A stretch of 64,000 bases of DNA from Paenibacillus alkalitolerans (GCF_016482785.1 NZ_JAEMXM010000003.1:62001-126000); one strand, 5' to 3'. Shown: positions 7,870-17,181, counted from the stretch's first letter. Made by a program: numbers and translations. Notes: generated by a model not told the origin, from the sequence alone.

Positions 7870-8775
7870 ATGTTCCCTTGGAATACAGGGACGGAGTCCG
7901 TATCTTTTCTCACCTGGGAGTTTTGGCAAAAGTATGGTGTCGCGATTTTTGATAAACTAGTAGTCATAGTCTCCATTATTGCTGTAACATGGTTGGCTTT
8001 GAAAGTGCGTAAAATTTTAATATCGCGTATATTTTTGATTACTCGCCTGGATGTGAAGCAGAGAGATACGTTAGAGTCCTTATTGTTATCGTTCACGAGA
8101 TATGTTTTCGTTATCATTGCATTACTTATGTGTCTTAGCAATTTGGGCGTCGAGGTCGGGCCGATCATCGCCGGCGCCGGCGTCATCGGTCTTGCCGTCG
8201 GGTTCGGAGCGCAAACTTTAGTGAAAGACTTGATCACCGGGTTCTTCATCATCTTCGAAGATCAGTTCTCCGTGGGCGATTACGTCACGATCAATAACGG
8301 GGAAATCAACGGTACGGTCGTTTCGGTAGGTCTTCGCGCAACGAAAATCAGAACGTGGGCCCAGCATGTCGTTGTCATTCAAAACTCGGAAATCCGCATC
8401 AGCCAAAACTACAACCGCGAAAAGATGAGAGCGATCGTCAATGTTACCGTGCCGTACGAGACGGATCCCGCCGATGTCGAGAGGGCTGTCCATTCCGTAT
8501 CGCAATATATGGTGCAGCACATGAAGCATCTGTTTCTTCTGGACGACAAGGGCGAGGTCATCGAGCCGCCTCAGCTGTACGGAATCACCGATGTTGAAAA
8601 TAACGCCCTCGGAGCCAAATATACGGCGGTCGCTCTCGTGAAAGACGTTCACTATTTTACAGCGTGCAAAGAAATGCGAAGGCTGCTGGTGGAGGAATTA
8701 AAGTCGGGCGGGGTGCATATCTCTTATCCGCGCAGGGTGGAGCGAAAAGATGCGGAAGTGCTGTACAATGCGTAA
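7870..8775 (+). CDS. Small-conductance mechanosensitive channel, MscS family
   Basis: A 301-residue channel subunit. Three hydrophobic helices (about 25-45, 70-95, 105-125) end in the glycine/alanine-rich pore helix GAGVIGLAVGFGAQTLVKD. Next come the MscS beta domain (FIIFEDQFSVGDYVTI) and an alpha/beta C-terminal domain. Such channels release solutes on hypo-osmotic shock. The position directly after the khtTU antiporter makes a local ion and turgor homeostasis group. The ATG at 7870 follows AAAGGAGGAAGC. Confidence 0.95.
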   Translation: MFPWNTGTESVSFLTWEFWQKYGVAIFDKLVVIVSIIAVTWLALKVRKILISRIFLITRLDVKQRDTLESLLLSFTRYVFVIIALLMCLSNLGVEVGPIIAGAGVIGLAVGFGAQTLVKDLITGFFIIFEDQFSVGDYVTINNGEINGTVVSVGLRATKIRTWAQHVVVIQNSEIRISQNYNREKMRAIVNVTVPYETDPADVERAVHSVSQYMVQHMKHLFLLDDKGEVIEPPQLYGITDVENNALGAKYTAVALVKDVHYFTACKEMRRLLVEELKSGGVHISYPRRVERKDAEVLYNA

Positions 8776-8800
8776 ATTGTAAATAAGGAGAGAGTGTCCA

Positions 8801-9697
8801 ATGAATGTGGAACTAGGGAATCTGCCATTACCGCCGAAAGAACATTCGAAGTTATCGACTGCAACCCTGCTGAGACGAATCTTTTTCTTAACGCTTGGCG
8901 CTGCTTTCATGGCTGTAGGACTGGAAATTTTCCTCGTGCCGAATCATATCATTGACGGCGGTATTGTAGGCATCTCCATCTTGGTTTCTCATCTTAGTCA
9001 AGTACCGCTAGGGGTCTACTTGATGCTATTCAACCTTCCGTTTTTATTTTTGGGTTATAAACAAATCGGTAAGACATTCTCCATATCCACCCTATATGCA
9101 GTCGCAATCATGTCGGTCGGAACTTGGCTGCTGCACCCGGTTCCGCCGATCACCATCGACCCGTTGCTGGCGGCGGTTTTCGGCGGAATTATTTTGGGAG
9201 TCGGTGTGGGGATGGTGATCCGTTCGGGAGGCTCGCTCGACGGAACGGAAATCGTCGCCATCTTATTCTCGAAGAAATCCGCATTTTCGGTTGGAGAAAT
9301 CGTCATGTTTTTCAACATCTTTATTTTGGCAAGCGCAGGTTTCGTATTCGGTTGGGACCGGGCAATGTACTCGCTGATCGCATACTTCATTGCGTTCAAG
9401 ATGATCGATGTGACGATCGAAGGCTTTGACGAGTCAAAGGCAGTATGGATTATTAGCGAATTTAGCGAGACGATCGGCGATGACATTATGCACCGTTTAG
9501 GACGCGGAGTGACGTATTTGAACGGCGAGGGCGGCTTCACGGGGGGAGCGAAGAAGGTCATCTTCTGTGTAATCACCCGATTGGAAGAAGCAAAGTTAAA
9601 GACGATCGTCGAGAATAGGGATTCTTCCGCATTCCTGGCCATCGGCAATATCCATGACGTAAAAGGCGGCAGATTTAAGAAGAAGGACATCCATTAG
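8801..9697 (+). CDS. YitT family membrane protein (DUF161-DUF2179)
   Basis: A 298-residue protein with five or six hydrophobic segments between residues 25 and 200 (starting LRRIFFLTLGAAFMAVGLEI, with the family-typical NHIIDGGIVGISIL). A cytosolic DUF2179 domain follows at about 215-295 (RGVTYLNGEGGFTGGAKKVI, then FLAIGNIHDVKGGRF). The transport substrate of this widespread Bacillota family is not established. It follows the MscS gene by 25 bases with its own GGAGAG site, probably in the same transcript. Confidence 0.93.
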   Translation: MNVELGNLPLPPKEHSKLSTATLLRRIFFLTLGAAFMAVGLEIFLVPNHIIDGGIVGISILVSHLSQVPLGVYLMLFNLPFLFLGYKQIGKTFSISTLYAVAIMSVGTWLLHPVPPITIDPLLAAVFGGIILGVGVGMVIRSGGSLDGTEIVAILFSKKSAFSVGEIVMFFNIFILASAGFVFGWDRAMYSLIAYFIAFKMIDVTIEGFDESKAVWIISEFSETIGDDIMHRLGRGVTYLNGEGGFTGGAKKVIFCVITRLEEAKLKTIVENRDSSAFLAIGNIHDVKGGRFKKKDIH

Positions 9698-9790
9698 TGA
9701 GCTGTCAGTACCTGGGACGGAAAGGCAACATTTATCTCAAATAGGGACCCCAGACCCCCATCAACAGTCGGGAGTAGTATTCAAGTTATG

Positions 9791-10492
9791 CTATATCGAA
9801 ACACGTGGGCCGTCATATTCAAGTAATCTTCCGCCTACCGGTTCAAGCACATAATCGGCAATAGATATTGCTTGATTTGGATGAGGTGCGGGTGTCGTAT
9901 AAAAGCGGATGACTTCTTGCCCCAAATCAGGGTTGTGAATAGAGATATGCTTAATGAGCCGCGACTGCTTTTCAGACCAAAGCCCCTGAAAATAGCAATA
10001 GGCTTCTAAGCTTAGTGATACAAGCGACGAAGCAAGCATGCGGGATTCAGGGGAATCAGGCGGGGATCCTTCAAGGTCACGAATTAAATCCGACAGCCGG
10101 ATACGCCAGTTATTTTGTTTCAGAGAATCTGGAGGTACCGGTCCGGCATCGTAAAGTTGTTTTGCTAGTGCGGATAATTCACATATTTTACCGTTCCAGT
10201 CCAATAATGCCGTGCCGGTTGAGAAGGCTTTAACAAATATTGAGTTGCGATTTTCCAGACTTGTACGGCAAAGTTGTTCAGGCAGGAAATATACTTCCAC
10301 TTCTATACCTTTAACTATTCGTCTATAATTCCATGACTCATTGCCTTCAACAATTGCAAATAAGTCTATATCAGAAGAAGGCGTTGAATCTCCTTGTTGT
10401 ACGGAGCCAAAGAAAAGGATGCATGTTACTTCAGGCATGGATTTCAATTCGGCAACAACAATCTCCAATGCATCTTTATAGTCGTCATTCAT
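9791..10492 (-). CDS. Nucleotidyltransferase-domain protein
   Basis: A 233-residue protein with a minimal nucleotidyltransferase fold: FFGSVQQGDSTPSSDIDLFAI (about residues 27-47) gives the GS motif and the Asp-x-Asp metal pair, with a likely third carboxylate in the strand IEVEVYF. The helical C-terminal half resembles the regions attached to aminoglycoside-type or orphan nucleotidyltransferases. Substrate is unknown. The gene is isolated between yitT (opposite strand) and the ABC exporter pair. Confidence 0.8.
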   Translation of the reverse strand: MNDDYKDALEIVVAELKSMPEVTCILFFGSVQQGDSTPSSDIDLFAIVEGNESWNYRRIVKGIEVEVYFLPEQLCRTSLENRNSIFVKAFSTGTALLDWNGKICELSALAKQLYDAGPVPPDSLKQNNWRIRLSDLIRDLEGSPPDSPESRMLASSLVSLSLEAYCYFQGLWSEKQSRLIKHISIHNPDLGQEVIRFYTTPAPHPNQAISIADYVLEPVGGRLLEYDGPRVSI

Positions 10493-10586
10493 GCTAAGTC
10501 CTCCCCTGCATTATCCCCCATGAATCTTCTTCACTTGTCTTTATGCGTGATTCTCATCGAAAAATATTGTTTCACACACGGAATTT

Positions 10587-12362
10587 TCAGTCAATTATTG
10601 CTGCCTTTTTCAGAGAGGGTGTTTGACTGGATTGTTCCTCCCATAACTCCCGGTAGATGCCGGGCCGCGTTAGTAAGTCGGCGTGAGTTCCGCTGTCTGC
10701 AATGCGCCCCTCGTCCAATACCAATATTTGATCCGACCTGCGAGCCGCTTCCAGACGATGCGTGATGAAGAGAAAGGTGGTTCCTTTGCGCTCGCGAACG
10801 AGCCGGTCCAATAGTCTTCGTTCGGTGCCCTGATCGAGCGAAGAGGTGGCCTCGTCCAAGATAAGAATCGCAGGGTTTCTGAGCAAGGCGCGAGCGATAC
10901 TTATGCGCTGCCGTTCACCGCCGGATATTTGCAGTGCCTGTTCCCCGACTCGCGTATGCAAGCCGTCGCGAAGCCGTGAAATCCAATGCTCCAGCTCTGC
11001 GATGCGGACAGCTTCCCGCACAGCTTCAGGCCCGGCGTTCTCGGATCCGTAAACGATATTATCCAGAATCGTTCCGCTCCGCAGCATCACATCCTGTGTA
11101 ACGCACAGCATATGGCGCCTTAACCATGCGGAATCGATCTCCGTCAATGGAATGCCGTTCAGGCTAATACTTCCGGAAGCAGGCTTCCGCAGTCCGAGCA
11201 GCAAGTCCGCAAGAGTCGATTTCCCCGAACCGCGATGTCCGACGAGAGACACTACGGACCCGGGAGGAAGACGAAGATCAATATTGTCCAGTACAATCCG
11301 ATTATCATGCCGGGAGGAGATCCCGGTTGCCTCGACGGTGATCGGCCCCTCCGGGACCAGACCCTTGTGCGCGTTAACCTCGGCTGGGAACGAAATTTCC
11401 GCGATGCGATCTATCGAAGGCAATAGTTTTATGGCGGATAAAGCCCTCTCGATAAGAGAAATTCCAAAAGGACGCAGCCAGTTATAGACGGCGACAAAGG
11501 CCACCAGCGAACCGACGGTCATGGATCCCCCCAGCACGAACCATCCTCCGGCCGTGTACATCAAGACGAGCGAAATTGCATTCAAAGCCGCATGAATGAG
11601 CCGAACCCGGTGATCCGCGAGAACTCCGTAGCGCGTATGCTCCCACTCCTTACTCAGACATTCTTTTACCTGGCCCAGCGCTTTCGCCTCAAGTCCTTCC
11701 GCCTTAATGAAGGCGGCTCCGGATACAAGCTCTCTCACAGTTTCCGCAACGATAGAGTTATGCCGCGCCGTGTCCGCCGCCTTTTTCTTGACCTGTCCGC
11801 CTAGTCTTGACATCAATAAAGCTTGTCCGAGCCACAGTGCTAGCACAACACAAGCCAACGCGGGCTGCAGAACGAGCAAAATGATCGATCCCGCTACAAT
11901 CGTCACTACGTGAAAAAGCATAAACCCGATTTGTCCATTCACCGTATCCGTAATAAATCGGGTGTCATCCAGCATGCGTGTCGTCAGATCGCCGATTTTG
12001 GTCTCACGCAACCACTCGAGCGGCCGATGCTGCAGCCCGTTATATAACTCCGCCCGGCCCTCAGCGGACAATCGAAGCATAAACCGTCCCCACATATTTT
12101 CCAAAACAATCATCATGCTTCCGGTGATCGGAGCGGCAACCATACAAATCGAGACGATTATAAGCAAAGTCATATTCCGCTGCGGCAGCACGCTCTCAAG
12201 CACGTATTTGGACATGAACGGAGGCAGCATATGGAGGAAGCTGCCGATAATATTTTTCATGACGATCAGCAATAAGTTGAGCCGATACGGCGCAAAATGC
12301 TTTCTCACATAAGCTTTAAAAACTTGACGTTTAGCGGATGCCGGGAGTGTGCCCATGTTCAT
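10587..12362 (-). CDS. ABC exporter half, permease-ATPase (second of a pair)
   Basis: A 591-residue half-transporter: six-helix type I exporter domain (about 1-330), then a nucleotide-binding domain with Walker A GHRGSGKST (near 385), signature ISGGERQRISIARAL, Walker B ILILDEATSSLD and the switch histidine in FITHRLEAA. It starts 14 bases after the other half-transporter ends, so the two likely form a heterodimeric exporter of the BmrCD type. Substrate is unknown; drugs or lipids are usual for the family. The ATG follows AAAGGAGAC. Confidence 0.93.
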   Translation of the reverse strand: MNMGTLPASAKRQVFKAYVRKHFAPYRLNLLLIVMKNIIGSFLHMLPPFMSKYVLESVLPQRNMTLLIIVSICMVAAPITGSMMIVLENMWGRFMLRLSAEGRAELYNGLQHRPLEWLRETKIGDLTTRMLDDTRFITDTVNGQIGFMLFHVVTIVAGSIILLVLQPALACVVLALWLGQALLMSRLGGQVKKKAADTARHNSIVAETVRELVSGAAFIKAEGLEAKALGQVKECLSKEWEHTRYGVLADHRVRLIHAALNAISLVLMYTAGGWFVLGGSMTVGSLVAFVAVYNWLRPFGISLIERALSAIKLLPSIDRIAEISFPAEVNAHKGLVPEGPITVEATGISSRHDNRIVLDNIDLRLPPGSVVSLVGHRGSGKSTLADLLLGLRKPASGSISLNGIPLTEIDSAWLRRHMLCVTQDVMLRSGTILDNIVYGSENAGPEAVREAVRIAELEHWISRLRDGLHTRVGEQALQISGGERQRISIARALLRNPAILILDEATSSLDQGTERRLLDRLVRERKGTTFLFITHRLEAARRSDQILVLDEGRIADSGTHADLLTRPGIYRELWEEQSSQTPSLKKAAIID

Positions 12363-12376
12363 CTGGATTGTCTCCT

Positions 12377-14140
12377 TTAGGGTGATTCAATGGCCGCTGC
12401 AACCTCTTGAACGGCATGATTATCCTCCTGCCGCCAAAGCAATGCATATAAGCCTTTCTTGCGAAGAAGCTCCTCGTGAGTGCCTTCCTCTACGAGTTCG
12501 CCTTGCTCTAATACGAGAATGCGGTCTGCCAAGGCGGCGCCTCGCAAGCGATGTGTGACGCTAATCCGGGTAATGCCCCGGGCGTGCTCGTTTAGAGCTT
12601 GAAGCACGCGTGTCTCGGACTTCTGATCCAGCGAGGCGGTCGCTTCGTCGAGCAGCAGCAGATCAGGCCGCTTCACCATCGTGCGCACCAGTCCGATCAG
12701 CTGCCGCTGCCCGCCGGAAAGCCGTTCGCCATTGGATCCGATATTGGAGTCGTAACCGGACGGAAGCTGCGACACAATATCATCCGCTCCGAACGCCTTC
12801 ATCCACAAATCGAGCGTTTCGCGGTCCGCTTCTCCAAGGTATGTCAGAATGCGGTACAAACTCTCGCGGAACGAAATGCTTTCCTGCATGACATAACCGA
12901 ACCGATTTCGAAGATTCGTTGCATCCAACTCCCGAATCGGAACACCTCCGATGAGGATTTCGCCCGCCGTCGGCTCTTGAAGCCGGAGGAGGAGCTTGAG
13001 CAGCGTGCTCTTTCCGGCTCCGCTCGGTCCGACGATCGCTATATGCTCCCCCGGTTCGATCGTAAAGTTGAGGTTGTATAAAACCTCACCGCGTTCTCCG
13101 GCACAGTGTACGCCGTTGAAAGTAATCGGCTGTCCGCGGTAATTGTTCAGATTGCGCAGGCCGCTCCGCTTCCCCGGCTCAACCGGCAAACGGAGGTATT
13201 CCATTATGCCTTCGATTCGCACTTTGATATCGGCGAAGCTTACGTACAGTCCGAAGAACGAACGCACCGGCGCGTTTACTGCCGGGATGAAGGCGATAAT
13301 CGTCACCAGTTGTCCGATGGAAGCTTGTCCGGTGATCATCTGCCACCCGGCGAAGATGAAAACAAGAGCGGGCGCCAGCGAGTCCGGAATACGCGGGAAA
13401 GTTCTATACAGGCTGTCGACGATACTGTCCTGATATTTGAGATCGGCCCATTTGCTCTGCTCGGATGTTACGGTTTCGAATTCCTTGCGTTCGGTCCCGA
13501 ACAGCTTGATCTGCTTCACGGATTCCAGCTTCTCAAGCAAGCTTTGCCGGAGAGCGGCGTCATGAACGGCCAATTGTTTCCGAACTGTTCCGCGTTTCCG
13601 GCCGTAGATATGGACAGGTATAAATAATATAACGAAGGCACATAGAAGGATGATCGCGAGCAGCCAATTCCAACTGATTATTACCGTCATTGCTATGCAG
13701 GCCAGCAGCACTTCTTGCGCGAAGGCCGGAACAGTAGATAAGCCGAATTTCTGTATGACCTTCGTATCTTGTGTGCATCGCTGGAGGAGTTCCCCTCGCG
13801 ACGTCTTTGTGAAGAAACCGGAAGAGGTGTTAAGCGCGGAGGCCAACGTCTCTTCCGTAAGCGCGTAGGACAGCGCGACCATGGTCTTTGATGATACATA
13901 AATGCGAACCGCTATACACAGCTCCGACAGGAGCATGGTTCCGAGCAGAAGGGCGGAAATCCGGGCCATGCCGTCTCCACCATGGAGCGCTATAGCATCA
14001 ATCATTTTTCCGATCAACAGAGGTGCGGAAGCTCCGCATACGGCGGCTGCCACGGTTAACAGCGTAATAAGCAGGAACGCCCCTTTGGAGCGGACCAGCT
14101 GTCTGATAAAGAATACGATCCAGCCCGGTATCCTGAACAA
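12377..14140 (-). CDS. ABC exporter half, permease-ATPase (first of a pair)
   Basis: Partner of the following half-transporter. The frame is open from an ATG at 14218 that has no ribosome site. The TTG at 14140, after GGGGGAA, starts directly at the first membrane block (FRIPGWIVFFIRQ) and is preferred, giving about 587 residues. It has six transmembrane helices, Walker A GPSGAGKST, signature LSGGQRQLIGLVRTM and Walker [13 protein letters not shown], with the switch histidine in SVTHRLRGA. The signature and Walker B glutamate look intact in both halves, so neither site is obviously degenerate. Confidence 0.92.
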   Translation of the reverse strand: MFRIPGWIVFFIRQLVRSKGAFLLITLLTVAAAVCGASAPLLIGKMIDAIALHGGDGMARISALLLGTMLLSELCIAVRIYVSSKTMVALSYALTEETLASALNTSSGFFTKTSRGELLQRCTQDTKVIQKFGLSTVPAFAQEVLLACIAMTVIISWNWLLAIILLCAFVILFIPVHIYGRKRGTVRKQLAVHDAALRQSLLEKLESVKQIKLFGTERKEFETVTSEQSKWADLKYQDSIVDSLYRTFPRIPDSLAPALVFIFAGWQMITGQASIGQLVTIIAFIPAVNAPVRSFFGLYVSFADIKVRIEGIMEYLRLPVEPGKRSGLRNLNNYRGQPITFNGVHCAGERGEVLYNLNFTIEPGEHIAIVGPSGAGKSTLLKLLLRLQEPTAGEILIGGVPIRELDATNLRNRFGYVMQESISFRESLYRILTYLGEADRETLDLWMKAFGADDIVSQLPSGYDSNIGSNGERLSGGQRQLIGLVRTMVKRPDLLLLDEATASLDQKSETRVLQALNEHARGITRISVTHRLRGAALADRILVLEQGELVEEGTHEELLRKKGLYALLWRQEDNHAVQEVAAAIESP

Positions 14141-14329
14141 TGTGAAAATTCCCCCAGCAAATAAAGTGGTATTATCGTAGCAGTCGCTTTTCGGGGAGGT
14201 CAAACGGCAAAAACACATGTTCGGTATTTTGGGTTGTCCGGCCGTTCTTTGGTTGCAAGCATTTTCTGAAAATGAATTCTTGCTCGCGAATCCGTAAATT
14301 TGTCAAATTAAGTGCGTAAACAGTCAGTC

Positions 14330-14524
14330 ATGCACGACAAAGGTTTCAACAAGCCCCAGACGGTCCAAGCGTTCGAAGAATGGCAGAGTCCGGACGGCCG
14401 CACCTACAAACGTTTCAAAGGTATGGGTGATAGTGGATTGACCATAGCTTTCAAACAACGCCACAAAATAAAACGGCCGCCGGCTCTCAAAGCCAGACGG
14501 CCGCCCCCATATTTCCTTACTTGA
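14330..14524 (+). CDS. Possible small protein of unknown function
   Basis: A 64-residue frame from an ATG at 14330, without a clear ribosome site. Its first 45 residues (including FEEWQSPDGRTYKRFKGMG) look like real protein, but the end runs into the terminator of the gene on the other strand, where the translation becomes a low-complexity Arg/Pro tail. It may be a remnant. The rest of 14141-14516 holds no other gene that can be supported. Confidence 0.25.
   Translation: MHDKGFNKPQTVQAFEEWQSPDGRTYKRFKGMGDSGLTIAFKQRHKIKRPPALKARRPPPYFLT
14463..14504 (-). terminator. Intrinsic terminator of the SRPBCC gene
   Basis: On the minus strand CGGCCG and a GGCT/AGCC extension form a long GC-rich stem, followed by TTTTATTTTG. 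It lies 13 bases after the stop codon at 14517 and ends the ArsR-SRPBCC transcript. Confidence 0.8.
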
Positions 14525-15032
14525 CCTCGTTCAGATGCTCTTCCAGACGGTCCCAAGTTTCGGTGATGCCCTGCAGCATGCCCATGTCCATGACAGTCTT
14601 GACGGCTTCCGCCGACACATATTCCGCACGGTTCACGAGCTTCGTTTTGCCGCCCAGTTCGATGAATTCCAGTGTGACCTCGGTCGACGGAAATTCTTCG
14701 TTTTCATTTCCTTCGGCGTCCGAGAAGTAATCGGTGTAAGCGATCTTCTCCGGTTCGGCGATTTCCTTATAGACCCCTTTGCCCCAAGATTCCATACCGT
14801 AAAATTGGCCTTGGTTCTGATCGACGCACTTCATGCAGTAGTGCCAAACGCCGCCCGGCCGGAAATCGATGCTGCAGACCGGAAGCTCCCAGCCTCTCGG
14901 CCCCCACCAGCGCTTGAGATGCTCGGGCTCCTTAAACATCTTGAACACGAGATCGCGCGGCGCATCGAAAACGCGCTCCAGTACCAGCACATTATCATTC
15001 TCTACTCTCGAAACCATTGCGTTGTTAGACAT
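14517..15032 (-). CDS. SRPBCC (AHSA1-like) domain protein
   Basis: A 171-residue single-domain protein: DNVLVLERVFDAPRDLVFKM, then HLKRWWGPRGWELPVCSIDF and RPGGVWHYCMK, which are the standard first half of the AHSA1/activator-of-Hsp90-like group. A final helix covers the hydrophobic cavity. These proteins bind small hydrophobic ligands; the ligand is unknown. It is 31 bases downstream of an ArsR gene and certainly co-transcribed with it. The pair mirrors the single fused gene at 2.2 kb. Confidence 0.9.
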   Translation of the reverse strand: MSNNAMVSRVENDNVLVLERVFDAPRDLVFKMFKEPEHLKRWWGPRGWELPVCSIDFRPGGVWHYCMKCVDQNQGQFYGMESWGKGVYKEIAEPEKIAYTDYFSDAEGNENEEFPSTEVTLEFIELGGKTKLVNRAEYVSAEAVKTVMDMGMLQGITETWDRLEEHLNEVK

Positions 15033-15063
15033 ATGTAATTCCTCCTCATTATTTTGAATTATC

Positions 15064-15408
15064 CTATGATTTTTCCTTGTTCTGCAGGTCCAGCAAGTAA
15101 TCTTCCAGATTGTCGAATCTGTCTTCGATGGCGAGCCGGAAGGACTTCACCCAAGAATCCAGCGCGTGGAAGGGCTCGGGCCGGAGCTTGTAGATCCGGC
15201 GGTTGGCTTCGGCCTTCACTTCCAAAATCCCGTTGTCGCTAAGCACCTTCAAATGCTTCGAGGCTTGGGGCTGGCGAAGCCCCAGCCGGTCGGCGATTTC
15301 CCCCACAGTCAGGGGACCGTCGCGCAAGAGTTCGACGATATCCATACGATTCGGTTCGGCCAAAGCGCTTAGCGTCGTCGTGTCCAAGCCCGGATTCTTC
15401 CCTGACAT
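15064..15408 (-). CDS. ArsR family repressor
   Basis: A 114-residue winged-helix repressor from the ATG at 15408 (site GAGGTG; the GTG at 15417 overlaps that site). The HTH is VGEIADRLGLRQPQASKHLKVL, with wing YKLRPEPF. No Cys-x-Cys metal site is present. It heads the operon with the SRPBCC gene and probably represses it by binding the palindrome just upstream. Family members paired with AHSA1 proteins usually respond to an unidentified small molecule. Confidence 0.92.
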   Translation of the reverse strand: MSGKNPGLDTTTLSALAEPNRMDIVELLRDGPLTVGEIADRLGLRQPQASKHLKVLSDNGILEVKAEANRRIYKLRPEPFHALDSWVKSFRLAIEDRFDNLEDYLLDLQNKEKS

Positions 15409-15425
15409 GTCGCTCACCTCGTTAA

Positions 15426-15436
15426 GTGACGGTCAC
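15426..15436. promoter_or_regulatory. Palindrome upstream of arsR-like gene
   Basis: GTGAC and GTCAC flank a single G, nine bases upstream of the GTG and 18 bases upstream of the chosen ATG at 15408. The position suits an autoregulatory operator; assignment is by position only. Confidence 0.35.
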
Positions 15437-15661
15437 TCGGTATAAGCTCATCTCCTTCTTCACTATGGTCATTTTCTTGTCGAATTTAATATACATCATA
15501 AGGAATATTCTTGTCAAGGAATATTTGTAAAGTTCCACAACTATTTGCTCGTCAACATCATGATTTGATTTTGGTATCAAAAATTGACGAAAAAATCCAT
15601 ATGTGCAAAGATCGTTTCAGGTGAAATTTACGACAAATAAATTAACAGGAGATTTCCCAAA

Positions 15662-15871
15662 ATGACTGACGCAAATACCCAATCCTCCAGAGGAGGGAAT
15701 CGTTCGGGCGCCGGCCGTAAAGCAATAGGGACCACTCGCAAAATATCATTAACATTACCGAAAGAGTGCTGGGCGGAGATCGATAGGCGCTGCCAAAACG
15801 GCAACTACTCCGTCTCCGAAATTTTGCGCGCAATCATCGAAGATAACTTCAGAGATGTTGACATCTTATAA
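15662..15871 (+). CDS. Ribbon-helix-helix type small DNA-binding protein
   Basis: A 69-residue protein with site AGGAGA. After a disordered Gly/Ser/Arg start (SSRGGNRSGAGRK) the sequence RKISLTLPKECWAEIDRRCQ gives a beta strand and first helix, and SVSEILRAIIEDNF gives the second helix, as in CopG/Arc proteins. It sits 23 bases before a broken ABC transporter gene and may once have regulated it. DNA target is unknown. Confidence 0.65.
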   Translation: MTDANTQSSRGGNRSGAGRKAIGTTRKISLTLPKECWAEIDRRCQNGNYSVSEILRAIIEDNFRDVDIL

Positions 15872-15894
15872 TACTTCTGTTGGAGGGACGATTA

Positions 15895-16466
15895 TGAAAG
15901 CGGATTCAGTCATTTTCGATGATAGTGTATGGCGATATTTTGAGGGAAAATCGACAGTCGGCAAGCTGTTTTTCTTTATAAGAAAAAGATGGCTCCAATA
16001 TATCGGTCTCTTTATCGTGCTGGCGCTTGGTATCGTTCTCGATCTTAGTCTCGCATGGTACTTGATGAGAACAACGGACGCCGCCGTTCTTAAGGAGCAG
16101 CAGTTATTCCTTCAACTAATAGTGGTCGGCTTATGCATATTGCTGTTATCAGTTACCGTAAACTTTTTTGACTCTTATCTTAAATCAAAGGTTGCTAATT
16201 CGATCCGTAACGAATTGAGAGTAATGACCTTTTACCGCATGCTTCGCCTTCCGTCAATCCGCTTCGACCAGTCGCATTCCGGAGAACTCGTTTCCCATCT
16301 TACGAGCGATAATCAGGCCATTGGCCAAGCTTTGGGTAATACGTTTATGATGCTCATCCGAAGTCCGTTAATGGCTATTTTTTCATTTGTATACTTACTT
16401 TATATTTACTGGCCGTTGGCAATTGTTTGCGGACTGATCGGACCGCTTACCTTATTTGTCAGATGA
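15895..16466 (+). pseudogene. ABC exporter, N-terminal fragment
   Basis: Only the first 190 residues of a type I ABC half-exporter remain: four hydrophobic helices with SGELVSHLTSDNQAIGQALG in the typical intracellular loop. The frame stops at TGA inside a hairpin repeat array (16463-16540). The matching ATPase end occurs 1.1 kb later at 17560-17949. The intervening permease half and Walker A are gone, so the exporter is dead. Confidence 0.85.
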
Positions 16467-16540
16467 AACAAACATACTCTGTTTCGGGACATAAACAAAC
16501 TAGGTTTGAATTTCAGACACAAACATACTTTGTTTCGCAT
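16463..16540. repeat. Short hairpin array at the ABC gene breakpoint
   Basis: Three small hairpins follow one another: GAAACA...TGTTTC, CAAAC...GTTTG and ACAAA...TTTGT. Two of them share ACAAACATACT followed by TGTTTCG. The array starts exactly where the ABC coding sequence is interrupted. Its GAAACA/TGTTTC pairing is the same as in the 81-bp units at 28.7 kb. Confidence 0.6.
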
Positions 16541-16653
16541 AAGGACATCTCATCTCAGATAATTGCTCATTTGAAACTGCTGCCCATTGATGAAACTCAA
16601 CTTCTGAACTTTCTGGTCGTTGATAAAATTTACCATTTGGAAGAGCTGAGCAA

Positions 16654-17181
16654 TTATCCATTATTTAGAGATTCGATTTCATCCAATATTTCATCAGGAA
16701 GCGGCTCATTCATCAATATTCTTAGTATTCTTTTATTTGATCCTACTTTCTTTAAATATGAAAGCAGCAAGTCTGCCTTCTCTTTCCTGTTCATTAGGGC
16801 ATAAGCAACATACCAGGCTTCAGGGCTCCCAACTTGAATACCGTTCCATCGGGAAACTGGGATAGATGGTATTATGCAAAGACCTTTGCTGCTGTATATT
16901 GCAAATCGCCCCATTATTTCCACTTGGGGGTTATTATTATGTATCAATAACTTATACTTGGATGCATATGGAAAATCGCCACTCACTATTTCTTTTACTT
17001 CGAAGTTTTGCAAAATCTCCAGGACTATCTCTTTGGGTGCTTCAGTCATAACGTCCCAGTCACGAACCTTGTTGGTTAAACCTAAGCTATGAAGTAAACC
17101 ACTACCACCTAATGTGTACCCAATGTCATATTGCTCAAATTTTTCAACCACAGCAGCTAAATTTTTAATATCTGGCATCAT
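16654..17181 (-). CDS. Nucleotidyltransferase-fold protein
   Basis: A 175-residue protein from the ATG at 17181 (site AGGAGG). It has the nucleotidyltransferase-like signature IGYTLGGSGLLHSLGL followed by VRDWDVMTEA, where Asp-x-Asp would bind metal, and a C-terminal helical part (NRKEKADLLLSYLKKVG). It resembles small orphan transferases related to the aminoglycoside or AbiEii-like groups; exact function is unknown. It is clearly more AT-rich than its neighbours and sits inside a destroyed ABC gene, which suggests acquisition by transfer. Confidence 0.6.
   Translation of the reverse strand: MMPDIKNLAAVVEKFEQYDIGYTLGGSGLLHSLGLTNKVRDWDVMTEAPKEIVLEILQNFEVKEIVSGDFPYASKYKLLIHNNNPQVEIMGRFAIYSSKGLCIIPSIPVSRWNGIQVGSPEAWYVAYALMNRKEKADLLLSYLKKVGSNKRILRILMNEPLPDEILDEIESLNNG

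Noticed and set aside
12377-14218. ATG at 14218 as start of the first ABC gene
   Set aside because: It lacks a ribosome site and would add a Cys-rich leader unlike exporters; TTG 14140 with GGGGGAA fits better.
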